From NCBI GenBank assembly GCA_041392305.1, contig JAWKMJ010000005.1, positions 1 through 64,000 on the forward strand: DNA of 64,000 bases, read 5' to 3'. How positions within the stretch are numbered: position 1 is the first letter of the stretch; every line of letters starts with the position of its first letter. Below, in pieces: positions 35,895 through 44,241 of the stretch. The notes below the pieces were generated by a model. It saw only the letters and a list, made by a program, of their open reading frames with translations, did no database searches and was not told the origin of the DNA. The position numbers and the translations under genes are program-made. The DNA comes from JAGQYP01 sp041392305 (GTDB lineage Bacteria; Bacteroidota; Bacteroidia; Flavobacteriales_D; Crocinitomicaceae).

Positions 35895-36299
35895 AAGTCA
35901 TCGAGTTTCTATATAATTTAACAACAATTTAACAAATCTCAAAGCAACATTATGTTATGCATACATATTATTTATGTGTAAAAAATATTTACTGAAATGC
36001 TGTTTTTACTGAGTTAATGGGATTTCAATATTCTACGAATTTGAATTTTTAGTCGACGAAAATGTCTTTTTGGAAAGTTGAATGTGGGGATTGCAATCGG
36101 TATGCCAAAAATGTGACTTAGATCACAAAAAGGAATAAAATAGAAATCAAAAAAAATGAAAAATTTATTTTTTGGTAGGCCTTATTCACTTTAAAACATG
36201 TGTAAAAACAGACATTTTAAGTGTTTATTTTAACAAAAGGATTAATCTATGCATGCAAAAGCATCAAAAAGTTACCATTTAAAATCGAGTTTTTTTTGA
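35895..36299. other. 405-base intergenic region, nothing recognised
   Basis: AT-rich. It must hold the minus-strand promoter of the adhesin gene, but no perfect TTTG/TAnnTTTG pair is seen. Around 35941-35975 there is an alternating TATG/TGTG word stretch. No gene, RNA or strong hairpin was found. Confidence 0.5.
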
Positions 36300-36950
36300 C
36301 TATCCGACTATAAAAATGTTGGACATGATCGACTTTTTCAGTCCCCAAACACCAACTCCTCCACCACTGTGATCATGTCTAAAAATGTAAATCACATATA
36401 CGCCAGGTCTTGATGGAGGAAGCAATCTAATAGTTAACTCTTCTCCTGGAAATATAACCTTTTCATAAGGGTCATATCCTAATTTCTTTGCAACATTTTT
36501 GGGTAAACCGGTAAATGTGAGTATATAAAATCCTTCATTATTGATAAAAATATCCCCGACTATGGCTGGTTTTTGCGATACTAAATTTTCTCGAATCCCT
36601 TTTAAAGCTTCCTCTTCTTGCTTATACATCGAAAATGACAACAACAATCTTTCTGTTTCTTGTTCATTCGGATAGAGAAATTCTTTTGTGCTTCCTTCGG
36701 TTTTCTTGTTATATAAAGTTAGATGAACATGTTCTCCAACTGAGTAGTTCTTTTTATCTGTTTCCATATAATACCCCAATTTTTTGGCCATTTCATATTG
36801 CTCTTCAATTGAAGCAATGGAAGAGTCTATGGACTCATCAAATTGAACTCGGGATGGAGGAATTTCTAGAGCAGTAAAATCTAAAATAATCTCTTCAGAA
36901 TCACATCCATATAACAGAAAAACAAATAATATGAAAACAGATACTTTCAT
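36300..36950 (-). CDS. Hypothetical lipoprotein
   Basis: 216 residues when read from the ATG at 36950 (MKVSVFILFVFLLYGCD); the upstream ATG at 36968 would add six residues from inside the terminator of the preceding gene. Lipobox LYGC. The mature part is beta-rich with YSVGEHVHLTLYNKKT and ends in a Gly-rich GGGVGVWGLKK segment. Its tone (VIFPGEELTIRLLPPSRPG, IFRHDHSG) suggests an immunoglobulin-like fold. No family name. It follows the small lipoprotein gene across an intrinsic terminator. Confidence 0.62.
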   Translation of the reverse strand: MKVSVFILFVFLLYGCDSEEIILDFTALEIPPSRVQFDESIDSSIASIEEQYEMAKKLGYYMETDKKNYSVGEHVHLTLYNKKTEGSTKEFLYPNEQETERLLLSFSMYKQEEEALKGIRENLVSQKPAIVGDIFINNEGFYILTFTGLPKNVAKKLGYDPYEKVIFPGEELTIRLLPPSRPGVYVIYIFRHDHSGGGVGVWGLKKSIMSNIFIVG

Positions 36951-36951
36951 A

Positions 36952-36976
36952 GAAAAAAAAGCGCCCAATGGCGCTT
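36952..36976 (-). terminator. Intrinsic terminator overlapping the next gene start
   Basis: On the minus strand AAGCGCC, ATT, GGGCGCTT is followed by eight T, then the ATG of the lipoprotein gene at 36950. It ends the 69-residue lipoprotein transcript (36980..37189), so the downstream gene should rely on read-through or its own promoter. Confidence 0.85.
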
Positions 36977-36979
36977 CTC

Positions 36980-37189
36980 CTATTTATAACTTTTGCATTC
37001 CTCGTATTTTTTCTCGAATTCTTCATCCGAAAGATCTTTTGGAACCACCTTATCACAACCTGCAGGTGGTGCTCCCTTGGCATTAATACAATCGCAAAAT
37101 GTAGGTTCGGCTTTTTTCTCCTCTTCGCCACCACATGAAGCAAAAAGAAATACTCCTCCTAATGCTAAAACGTAAATAAGTTTTTTCAT
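36980..37189 (-). CDS. Small lipoprotein with cysteine cluster
   Basis: 69 residues with lipobox FASC (Cys at about residue 19), an acidic GGEEEKKAE stretch and a C-terminal part with four cysteines (FCDCINA, AGCDK, EECKS). The DCxN-A-K/G pattern and the KDLSDEEFEKKYEEC helix are common in short Bacteroidota lipoproteins of unknown function. It has its own terminator. Confidence 0.7.
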   Translation of the reverse strand: MKKLIYVLALGGVFLFASCGGEEEKKAEPTFCDCINAKGAPPAGCDKVVPKDLSDEEFEKKYEECKSYK

Positions 37190-37292
37190 AATATCGATTT
37201 TTTCTTAAAGTAATAAGAAATCCTAATATAATTCAAAACTAGGTTTTCATAATGTGATTTTGTACATTTAAGAAAATTCAAATTGAATAAAA

Positions 37293-37628
37293 ATGAATAA
37301 ATTTCTTCTCGGCCTAGTTCTTATTTGCGGTGCGTTTTCTGCTAAATCTCAAAAAATATTTTCAGTTGATAATCAGGCTTATGCCGATGTAAAAGTATTC
37401 GTTGTAGACAATGAAGCTTATGCCGATCTTAAAGTTTATAAGGTTTCCAACCAAGCTTATGCGGGAAACAATGATGGAAAATGGTATTTTGTTGACAATC
37501 AGGCTTATGCCGATAAGAAAGTCTATTTTGTAGATAATCAGGCCTATGCAGATGTTAAGATTTTTTTCGTGAACAACCAGGCCTATGCTGGCTGGAAAAA
37601 CTCAAGCAAAAAACATCATTTTTATTAG
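37293..37628 (+). CDS. DUF6150 repeat protein
   Basis: 111 residues with signal peptide (LLGLVLICGAFSAKS). The mature part is six or so copies of the unit V-[DN]-N-[QE]-A-Y-A-[DG]-x-K-V-[YF], e.g. VDNQAYADVKVFVVDNEAYA and VNNQAYAGWKNSSKKHHFY. This is the DUF6150 pattern, a small exported or surface repeat protein of unknown function. It is divergent from the lipoprotein gene and convergent with the next minus-strand gene. Confidence 0.85.
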   Translation: MNKFLLGLVLICGAFSAKSQKIFSVDNQAYADVKVFVVDNEAYADLKVYKVSNQAYAGNNDGKWYFVDNQAYADKKVYFVDNQAYADVKIFFVNNQAYAGWKNSSKKHHFY

Positions 37629-37653
37629 ATAAAGTCTTTCGGTATTTTTCTGT

Positions 37654-38040
37654 TTATTCTATGGATTTGATTTCCACCTCATTAAATTTATGGCCCTTGG
37701 AAAGATACGCGTAGGCTCCTGCTGTTCGATGTTTCATTCCACAACCCACAATAAAAAGATATACCAAAACCAGAACAGAGGCCATTTTAACAAAACCCCA
37801 TCCTTCCATCTTAGATTCAAAACGATTGATGAAATAATATTCTTTTTGCCCTTCGTCTAAATGCCGCTTATGAAATCGTGCGCAGTGATAATTTGAAATT
37901 TCTTGCTGAATTTCCGAAACAGATTTTCTAGAGAGATCCGGAACATGGGTCTTACAATATTTGCAAAAATTATTGGTGGACTTATTCTCTATTTCACTCC
38001 ATCGGTAGGTACATTTTTGAATTTTGATCTGTTCCTCCAT
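37654..38040 (-). CDS. Cys-motif N-terminal domain membrane protein, intact copy
   Basis: 128 residues. The N-terminus has the Bacteroidota motif C-x-x-x-W-x-x-[IM] ... F-C-x-x-C-x-x-x-V-x-[DE] ... C-[AG]-R-F (here CTYRWSEI, NNFCKYCKTHVPDL and HCARFHKRH), a small zinc-knuckle-like module seen at the start of several envelope proteins. A single membrane segment at about 86-105 (MASVLVLVYLFIVGCG) follows, then a short tail. The upstream gene is a paralogue (37994..38398). Their reading frames overlap by 47 bases. Function unknown. Confidence 0.75.
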   Translation of the reverse strand: MEEQIKIQKCTYRWSEIENKSTNNFCKYCKTHVPDLSRKSVSEIQQEISNYHCARFHKRHLDEGQKEYYFINRFESKMEGWGFVKMASVLVLVYLFIVGCGMKHRTAGAYAYLSKGHKFNEVEIKSIE

Positions 38041-38398
38041 TTTCTTGATTTTCTATGGCATCCAAATTGGTGTAAGCAGGTACACCGGCTGTTCTTCTTG
38101 AATAACAGCCGGTAACCAGCAAGTAAACAAACACAAGTACGGAAGCTAGTCGCATCCAACCTAATTTTCTTAATCGGGATTCCATCTTGTTGATGAAAAA
38201 ATAAGATTCACGATTTTCTTCTAAATGACGATCGTGAACTCAGGCACATGTTTCCTTATAAAATTGCTCTTCAACCTGATCTGTAGATTGATCAGAAAGA
38301 TCTGGAACACAAACTTTACAATGCTGACAAAGATTCCCAGTTTGTGGATTCTCAATCTCCTTCCAATCAAAAGAACATTTATGAATTTTTACGCCCAT
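37994..38398 (-). pseudogene. Cys-motif membrane protein, second copy with in-frame TGA
   Basis: Read from the ATG at 38398, the frame gives the same domain as the neighbour: CSFDWKEIENPQTGNLCQHC, CVPDLSD, then YKETCA, a TGA stop, and VHDRHLEENRESYFFINKMES. The stop falls where the intact paralogue has Arg (CARFH), so a CGA to TGA change is the simplest explanation. The C-terminal part continues in frame as GCYSRRTAGVPAYTN. It is therefore a nonsense-mutated duplicate. A selenocysteine or other recoding is unlikely because the residue is an Arg in the paralogue. Confidence 0.75.
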
Positions 38399-38433
38399 AT
38401 CTTATAGGGAGCAAAACATTCATTTTCCACAAA

Positions 38434-40350
38434 TTATTTCTTTGGATAAACGTGAACGACGTACCTAAAAAGAGGTGTTGGATACTCGACTTTAATATTC
38501 TTAACCGGAATCTTTTCCCCTTTTTGAACTTTCTCGAACTCATCCACTGAAGGACAATAGAATTCAGGGATTGGACTTTCATCAGGGGTTCGAAAACCTT
38601 TCACATAACTCCAATGATAAAATGCTATCGCTTGATCGTATGTGAGATTTTGAACCAAACCATCAGGATTAATCTTAAAATCATAGATTCCTTCTTTAGT
38701 CACAGGCTCTCCAAAATTGACGCATTTATCACACTTTCCAATCAACTCATCTCCATAAATATCCCCGTGTTGGTCAATGCAGATAGAATTGCATTCCCTA
38801 CATCTCAATCCTGGATAAACATTTATTATTTCACGAATGTTAAACCTACTTAAGTCATCATTAGAAAAGACTCCATATCCCAGATCTCGATCTTTTCTTC
38901 TATTCTCCCAATTATCGTCAAGGAACTCAAAGTAATTTTGATCTCCATTTTTTTTCATTCCCACTTCATTCGACATGGCTCCCCAATCTTTCCAATAATA
39001 TCGATAGAAAATTCTATTTGGATCAATATTTTCAACTGGCAAATCCCCATTGAACTCAAATTTTTGACCATAAGGTTGTAACGAACCTAGAAGCTGTTCT
39101 TGTTCCTTCGCCCCTGAAGGCAAAATACTTCTCCAATCCTTTTTCCAATTGAAATCAAATAATTCTCTGCAAATTTCTAAATCAGAAGGATCAAATTCCG
39201 TCCATTGCATATTTGATTCATCATAATAGAGATTTTGATAATCTAAAAGTTCAGCTATTGTTTCCGTTTGGACAAAACTCTCACCCTCTCTTATAAATCT
39301 TTCCCGAATGATTGAATCTTTTACCCAGGTTAAAAACTTGTAATATTCCCCATTTGTTATCTGCCAATAGGAATTCATGTCCAAATTATCAAAATAGATA
39401 TGCATATCCGTGATATATTCCGATCCTTCTCCTTCATCAATTTCATTTTGTTCTGGCAAACTAACTTCTACATGGAAAGGGAGCTTTTTCTGATCAATTT
39501 TCTTTTGAAGCTCAAGCTCAACATAATTCAGATAAGCTTTAATTTGATTTCCAGATAATCCTTGGGCAGGATCTGGATTATTGGTTAAATAATAAAACTT
39601 AGAAAGGTAAGCATGAATATCATTTGGATATCGTGATTCTTTTGCCCAAACACTTTGATCAGGATAAACATTTATCCCTTTAGGATATTCATCACATTTG
39701 TAAATAATTTTTCTATGGTCATCGTCTTTTTGTCGATCCATTCTTTCATAAGGCCTTAATGTCAAAGAAGAAATCAAAGGTAAATATAGTCCGTAATCAA
39801 TCTTCTTTCTCCAATCAAAACCATAATCGAAAGAGAAAATACGTCTGTTATTATTAGGTTCCGAAACATCCATCTTTTTGCTTGAATAATTTGCAGCTTG
39901 AGCTTTTTTATCATCAAATTTCAACATTTCAGCAAGCAGCTTCTGTGGTAATTCTCCATCCCCCGTAGGATCATTATTTCTATAAATATATTCTCTGTAG
40001 ATGGAATCTTGCACAAACTCAAGGAAGTCCCAATAGTCGTTCTGGCTTACATATTCCTTTTTGAAAAACTTAAAACTTTCTGGGCCATATTTATTCAGAT
40101 CTTCTCTAAATCTTAGATATTCCCTTTGATTACTGATTCCGGTGGTATCCATTCTATAAATAGAAGGTTCTTTCACCCAAACATAACTTGTGAAAATTTT
40201 GGCGTTATCTGGTAATCTTTCTACATAATTCAAGTTTGGATCCATTTGAACAAAATCATCTCCAAAAAGCGTCAGTAATTTTTTAGAGTCTTGTGAAAAA
40301 GAATAACTGAGGGATAAAATACCCAGAAGAAAGTAGAACTTCATAATCAT
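38434..40350 (-). CDS. Degenerate sulfatase-modifying-factor-like protein (GldK/GldJ relative)
   Basis: 638 residues (or 636 from a second ATG at 40344), with signal peptide (YFLLGILSLSYSFSQ). Two internal copies of the motif S/T-[NQ]-x-[DE]-Y-[WY]-x-F-L-x-[FW]-V-x-D-S-I at about 103 and 333 resemble the N-[DE]-E-Y-R-x-F-V-x-W-V-x-D-S segment of GldK/GldJ. The C-terminal DQAIAFYHWSYVKGF and YCPSVDEFEKV resemble the W-x-x-A-x-x-Y and L-P-T-E-A-E-W-E motifs of the formylglycine-generating-enzyme fold. Between them lies a zinc ribbon (LRCRECNSICIDQHG ... KCDKCVNF). So it is a non-catalytic FGE-like envelope protein, possibly related to gliding-system lipoproteins. Confidence 0.6.
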   Translation of the reverse strand: MIMKFYFLLGILSLSYSFSQDSKKLLTLFGDDFVQMDPNLNYVERLPDNAKIFTSYVWVKEPSIYRMDTTGISNQREYLRFREDLNKYGPESFKFFKKEYVSQNDYWDFLEFVQDSIYREYIYRNNDPTGDGELPQKLLAEMLKFDDKKAQAANYSSKKMDVSEPNNNRRIFSFDYGFDWRKKIDYGLYLPLISSLTLRPYERMDRQKDDDHRKIIYKCDEYPKGINVYPDQSVWAKESRYPNDIHAYLSKFYYLTNNPDPAQGLSGNQIKAYLNYVELELQKKIDQKKLPFHVEVSLPEQNEIDEGEGSEYITDMHIYFDNLDMNSYWQITNGEYYKFLTWVKDSIIRERFIREGESFVQTETIAELLDYQNLYYDESNMQWTEFDPSDLEICRELFDFNWKKDWRSILPSGAKEQEQLLGSLQPYGQKFEFNGDLPVENIDPNRIFYRYYWKDWGAMSNEVGMKKNGDQNYFEFLDDNWENRRKDRDLGYGVFSNDDLSRFNIREIINVYPGLRCRECNSICIDQHGDIYGDELIGKCDKCVNFGEPVTKEGIYDFKINPDGLVQNLTYDQAIAFYHWSYVKGFRTPDESPIPEFYCPSVDEFEKVQKGEKIPVKNIKVEYPTPLFRYVVHVYPKK

Positions 40351-40392
40351 CGGTTTTCGATAAAATTAGAAAATTCTTGACCTCATTTTGAA

Positions 40393-41505
40393 TTACTGCA
40401 ATACCGCATCCCAATTCTTAAATACAGGCTCATAACCCTGCTTCCGAATAACTTGGGCTATTTCATTCGTAGATCTTGTGTCATCAATCTCAAACTGTTC
40501 TAAATTTTCCTGGTTTAGCGTATATCCTCCCGGATCAGTTTTGGACTCTGCACTCATGCTGGTAATTCCCAACTTCAATACATGGTCTCTGAATTTTTCT
40601 GATTCTCTGGTTGATAAAGACAATTCCACTTCCTCATTCAAAATTCTGTATGCACAAATGAGTTGCACTAATTGTCTGTCTGTCATGACTGATTTCAATT
40701 CTACTCCACCCGCGCAAGGTCTGAGTCTTGGAAAAGAAATAGAATAGTTCGATCGCCAGTATTTTTTCTCCAAATAATTCAAGTGAAGAGCATTGAAAAA
40801 GGAATCTACACGCCAGTCTTCCAGCCCAATCAAAATTCCCAATCCCATTTTGTACATACCGGCCTGACCAATTCGATCGTGGCTTTCCAATCGCCAATCA
40901 AAATTAGATTTACGTCCCTTCGGATGATGTTTTTTGTAGTCTTCTTTATGATAAGTTTCTTGATACAATAAAATGGTATGCACCCCTGCTTTGATCAATC
41001 GCTCATATTCTTCTTGTTCCAAAGGCTGTACCTCCATGGCAATATGAGAAAAATGAGGTCGAATCAATTCCAAAGCATGTTCGAAATAATCTATGCCTAC
41101 ATTTTTATTGTGCTCTCCGGTTACAATTAAAATATGGTCGTATCCTTTTGATTTCAACATCCGTACTTCCGACATAATCTCCTCGTCGTTTAAGGTCTTT
41201 CTAGGAATATCCACATCCAAAGAAAAACCACAATAAGTACAAATATTATTGCACTCATTACTCAAATACATCGGGATATACATCTGAATGGTTTTCCCAA
41301 ACCGCTTCTGCGTCAACTGATGACTCAACTGCGCCATCTCTTCCAAAAATGGCTCGGCCACAGGAGAAATCAAAGCCATAAAATCATCCAAATCCCGCTT
41401 ACTTTTCCCCAATGCCCTCTCAACATCCCCATCAGTCTTGGAATAAATCGAAGCTTTCACTTCCTCCCAACTATATCGATCAAATATCTCCTTAAACGTA
41501 CTCAT
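40393..41505 (-). CDS. thiH: 2-iminoacetate synthase (radical SAM)
   Basis: 370 residues. Splits tyrosine into dehydroglycine and p-cresol to supply the glycine-derived part of the thiazole ring. The radical-SAM cluster motif is CxxxCxYC (NECNNICTYCGFS), followed by ILIVTGEHNKNVG and VLYQETYHK-type segments of ThiH. It is the last gene of the thiS-C-tenI-D-E-G-H operon, 69 bases after thiG. Use of ThiH rather than glycine oxidase (ThiO) means the route works without oxygen. No thiF adenylyltransferase is in the operon. Confidence 0.93.
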   Translation of the reverse strand: MSTFKEIFDRYSWEEVKASIYSKTDGDVERALGKSKRDLDDFMALISPVAEPFLEEMAQLSHQLTQKRFGKTIQMYIPMYLSNECNNICTYCGFSLDVDIPRKTLNDEEIMSEVRMLKSKGYDHILIVTGEHNKNVGIDYFEHALELIRPHFSHIAMEVQPLEQEEYERLIKAGVHTILLYQETYHKEDYKKHHPKGRKSNFDWRLESHDRIGQAGMYKMGLGILIGLEDWRVDSFFNALHLNYLEKKYWRSNYSISFPRLRPCAGGVELKSVMTDRQLVQLICAYRILNEEVELSLSTRESEKFRDHVLKLGITSMSAESKTDPGGYTLNQENLEQFEIDDTRSTNEIAQVIRKQGYEPVFKNWDAVLQ

Positions 41506-41574
41506 CCCTCTTGCTCTTGCTGTTGCTCTTTACTCTTGCTGTTGCTCAAAACTCTTGCTCCAATCTCTTGCTCA
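41506..41574 (-). repeat. Word-repeat tract between thiG and thiH
   Basis: The 69-base spacer is built from cttgct, ctgttgctc and ctcttgc words. The word CCTCTTGCTCTTGCT is also found inside thiE near 42697-42712. Confidence 0.75.
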
Positions 41575-42354
41575 CTACTCTTGCTCCAAAAATGAAGTCA
41601 AAGGACTCGAAGCCACTGCCGTATTCGACTTTCCAGCCAAACCATTCAAATAAGCTCTTCTCCCTGCAATCACTGCTTCCTTAAATGCAATTCCCATTTC
41701 AACTGGATTCCCTGCTACCGCAATGGCGGTGTTTACTAAAACCGCATCTACACCCAGTTCCATCGCTTTGCATGCATCAGAAGGCGCACCAATTCCTGCA
41801 TCTACGACAACAGGCACATTGGATTGTTCCACAATGATTCGAATGAATTCTTCTGTAATCACGCCTTTATTCGACCCAATCGGAGAACCCAAAGGCATTA
41901 CAGCATGTACTCCCACTTCTTCCAATCTCTTGGCCAAAACAGGATCAGCATGGATATACGGCAAAACGATAAAGCCTTTTTTCACTAATTCTTCCGCCGC
42001 TTTTAATGTTTCAATTGGGTCTGGCATTAAATATTTTGGATCAGGGTGAATCTCTAATTTAAGCCAATTGGTATGCAGGGCTTCTCGGGCCAATTCAGCC
42101 GCAAAAACAGCCTCTTTAGCCGTTCGAACTCCAGATGTATTGGGCAATAAATGAATGTGTTCGTGATCCAAATGCTGGATAATGTCATCATTTTCATTTT
42201 GCAGATCTACTCGCTTCAATGCGACAGTCACCAACTCCGACCCAGAAGCTACCAAAGCATTTTCCATCTCCTCGTTGGATCTAAACTTACCCGTTCCGGT
42301 AAACAACCTTGATCCAAATTCTTTATCTCCTATTTTTAACTTATCCGAATGCAT
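41575..42354 (-). CDS. thiG: Thiazole synthase
   Basis: 259 residues if started at the internal ATG (42354, MHSDKLKIGDKEFGSRLF), which matches the family start better than the 18-residue-longer frame from 42408. Forms the thiazole ring from DXP, dehydroglycine and ThiS thiocarboxylate. The Schiff-base lysine lies in VALKRVDLQ, and phosphate-binding loops are PLGSPIGSN and DAGIGAPSDA. It overlaps the thiE 3' end by 14 bases, so the two are translated together. Confidence 0.93.
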   Translation of the reverse strand: MHSDKLKIGDKEFGSRLFTGTGKFRSNEEMENALVASGSELVTVALKRVDLQNENDDIIQHLDHEHIHLLPNTSGVRTAKEAVFAAELAREALHTNWLKLEIHPDPKYLMPDPIETLKAAEELVKKGFIVLPYIHADPVLAKRLEEVGVHAVMPLGSPIGSNKGVITEEFIRIIVEQSNVPVVVDAGIGAPSDACKAMELGVDAVLVNTAIAVAGNPVEMGIAFKEAVIAGRRAYLNGLAGKSNTAVASSPLTSFLEQE

Positions 42355-42985
42355 AATTTCCTTCCAATTTTTGAAGCATTTCTTTAATTCTTTTCTCTGT
42401 ATTTTCATTGAAGTAAGAAGAAATGGCCACTCCGTGCACCCCTGCTTCCATCAAGCCTTCAATATCTTCATTCTGTATTCCACCAATGGCAACAATGGGG
42501 GTATTCAACCCTAGGTCTTCGAGCGCGAGCCGAGAAGCCCGGCAAATTGCTCTATACCCATCCAATCCCAAAATCGGACTCAAATTCTTCTTGGTATTGG
42601 TAAACCGAAAAGGGCCCAATCCAAAATAATCCACTCCTATTTCTTTTCGCTCCAAAATATCCTCCAAACTATTCGTCGTCGCACCCAAAATCAAACCTCT
42701 TGCTCTTGCTCGCCCCTCACAAAGCTCCAAATCTTCTTTCCCTAAATGAAATCCATCTACTTCAAACTGATCTTTCAAATGGATTCGATCATTGACGATC
42801 AATTGGACATTTTTTCCTTCTACCCAATCTTTCACTTCATTTACTCTTCGCACAAACTCGTCGTCTTTAATGGTTTTCCAACGTAACTGAATCCAAACAA
42901 TTCCAGCATCACAAACTTTGTGGTACCAGTCTTTCTTGTGGTATTCCACAGCATCAGGGATGATATAATGTAATTTGCTGATCAT
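42341..42985 (-). CDS. thiE: Thiamine phosphate synthase
   Basis: 214 residues, TIM-barrel ThiE. Couples hydroxymethylpyrimidine-PP and thiazole-P. Motifs: WIQLRWKT near residue 31, QLIVNDRIHL, GFHLGKEDL, GLILGATTNSLED, DYFGLGPFRFTNTKKN (phosphate loop variant), and VAIGGI. The Arg-Ala-rich RARARG stretch is encoded by a repeat-like sequence identical in 15 bases to the tract between thiH and thiG. It is one of two ThiE-type genes in the operon. Confidence 0.92.
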   Translation of the reverse strand: MISKLHYIIPDAVEYHKKDWYHKVCDAGIVWIQLRWKTIKDDEFVRRVNEVKDWVEGKNVQLIVNDRIHLKDQFEVDGFHLGKEDLELCEGRARARGLILGATTNSLEDILERKEIGVDYFGLGPFRFTNTKKNLSPILGLDGYRAICRASRLALEDLGLNTPIVAIGGIQNEDIEGLMEAGVHGVAISSYFNENTEKRIKEMLQKLEGNYAFG

Positions 42986-43692
42986 CTTTTGTGGTAACCC
43001 AATTTGGATTTATTTGAAATCAATACACTTGTCACATAATCTTTGGCACGTAAACAAGCTTTATTCAATGGATAACCCAAAGCCAAATTTGCTGTAATTG
43101 CACTGGACAACACACAACCCGAACCATGCTTTTCAGTTCCATCCGTTCGCTTCGGCTTAAATTTGAAAGTCTTTTCTCCAATAATCAACTTATCCAGACC
43201 AACTTCATCCTCACTATGCCCACCTTTGAGAAAGATTTGACATTGTTCATTGTTAATTTTTAATTTTTCATTTTCCAAAAGATTTGGAGTAACCAAGTAA
43301 ATTTTAGCCCATTCGACTGCCAAATCAGTTCCGTGAAATTCAAATCCTGTGCTTGAACTTAAAATCGGATCCCAAATCACTTTTACTTTTGGGTTGGCCT
43401 GATGCAATCGATCTAAAAGTCTGTTTAATTGATCTGCATTTTTGACCAAGCCAATCTTGACGAAATCATAAGTTCTTTTCTTCAACAAGAAATCCAACTG
43501 ATCCAGAACTTGCTTTTCATCTATCCAATTTACCGAGTCAAAACCCTCTTCATGTTGAATCGTATTGGCTGTATTCACCGCTTCACCATACACTTTCAAT
43601 TGCTCGAAAGTCTTGATGTCGGCCAAGATCCCTGCTCCTCCTGAAGGGTCAAATCCCGCAATGGTTAAAACATGTTTCCTAAACTTTCCCAT
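42982..43692 (-). CDS. thiD: Hydroxymethylpyrimidine/phosphomethylpyrimidine kinase
   Basis: 236 residues. Ribokinase-fold kinase making HMP-PP from HMP. The start has AGFDPSGGAGILADIKTFEQL and the end DGTEKHGSGCVLSSAITANLALG with the catalytic region GTxxHGxGC. The middle is unusual: between the conserved TPN and KGGH segments only about 17 residues remain (ENEKLKINNEQCQIF) where the family has about 35-40. The coding bases (43237-43276) read as the genome's intergenic word repeat. It overlaps thiE (four bases) and tenI (28 bases). Confidence 0.9.
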   Translation of the reverse strand: MGKFRKHVLTIAGFDPSGGAGILADIKTFEQLKVYGEAVNTANTIQHEEGFDSVNWIDEKQVLDQLDFLLKKRTYDFVKIGLVKNADQLNRLLDRLHQANPKVKVIWDPILSSSTGFEFHGTDLAVEWAKIYLVTPNLLENEKLKINNEQCQIFLKGGHSEDEVGLDKLIIGEKTFKFKPKRTDGTEKHGSGCVLSSAITANLALGYPLNKACLRAKDYVTSVLISNKSKLGYHKR

Positions 43693-44240
43693 TCTTTCTT
43701 GATCTTCAAAAAGTTGGCTAATGCCGTTTCAGGATGATTCCAAATAGTACCCAACAAAGCGATATGCAAAAATCCGCGTATTCTCAAATCCACTAATCTT
43801 TCGTATTCTACTCCTCCCAATCCAACTACTTTCTGCTTTTCTTCATCGTTTAATATGGCCAATTCAAAATCTTCCATTGGAGAATATTTATCCTTGGACA
43901 AACTCGTGTAAATCGGACTTAAAAAAACATAGTCAAACTCCGAAATTTTCTTTTCCAGTTCTTCCATATTATGCGCGGATGAAGAAATGAATCTCCCTTC
44001 GCTTTCAAACACCTGCCCGGAATGCAACTGTATTTCAGGAAACTCTTGTTGCAATTCATAATTGGAATGAATGACAATCTTCTTCCTGAATTTCTCTGGA
44101 ATTTGTGTCAGCAATCCTCTCCACTGAGCTATATTCCCTAGCTTTTTCAGATGCAGTTTTTCCAGGCCATTTTCAAACAACTGAATCAGTATTTGAAGTT
44201 CATCCGGAATAAAATCAATATGTGAGAATACAACGATCAA
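43665..44240 (-). CDS. ThiE-like / TenI-like protein
   Basis: 191 residues, shorter and more diverged than the thiE gene next to it. The barrel order is kept (FIPDELQILIQLFENGLEKL, LHSGQVFESEGRFISSSAH, FLSPIYTSLSKDK, VGLGGV) but the diphosphate-binding residues are poorly conserved. TenI proteins are thiazole tautomerases: they aromatise the ThiG product and do not make thiamine phosphate. That is the likely role here. Start lies 2 bases before the end of thiC on the same strand, so it is coupled. Confidence 0.72.
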   Translation of the reverse strand: MIVVFSHIDFIPDELQILIQLFENGLEKLHLKKLGNIAQWRGLLTQIPEKFRKKIVIHSNYELQQEFPEIQLHSGQVFESEGRFISSSAHNMEELEKKISEFDYVFLSPIYTSLSKDKYSPMEDFELAILNDEEKQKVVGLGGVEYERLVDLRIRGFLHIALLGTIWNHPETALANFLKIKKEWESLGNMF

Positions 44241-44241
44241 C

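Noticed and set aside
37994..38398. TGA as selenocysteine or recoded codon
   Set aside because: The paralogue has Arg at this site and no SECIS-like structure or selenium genes are seen.
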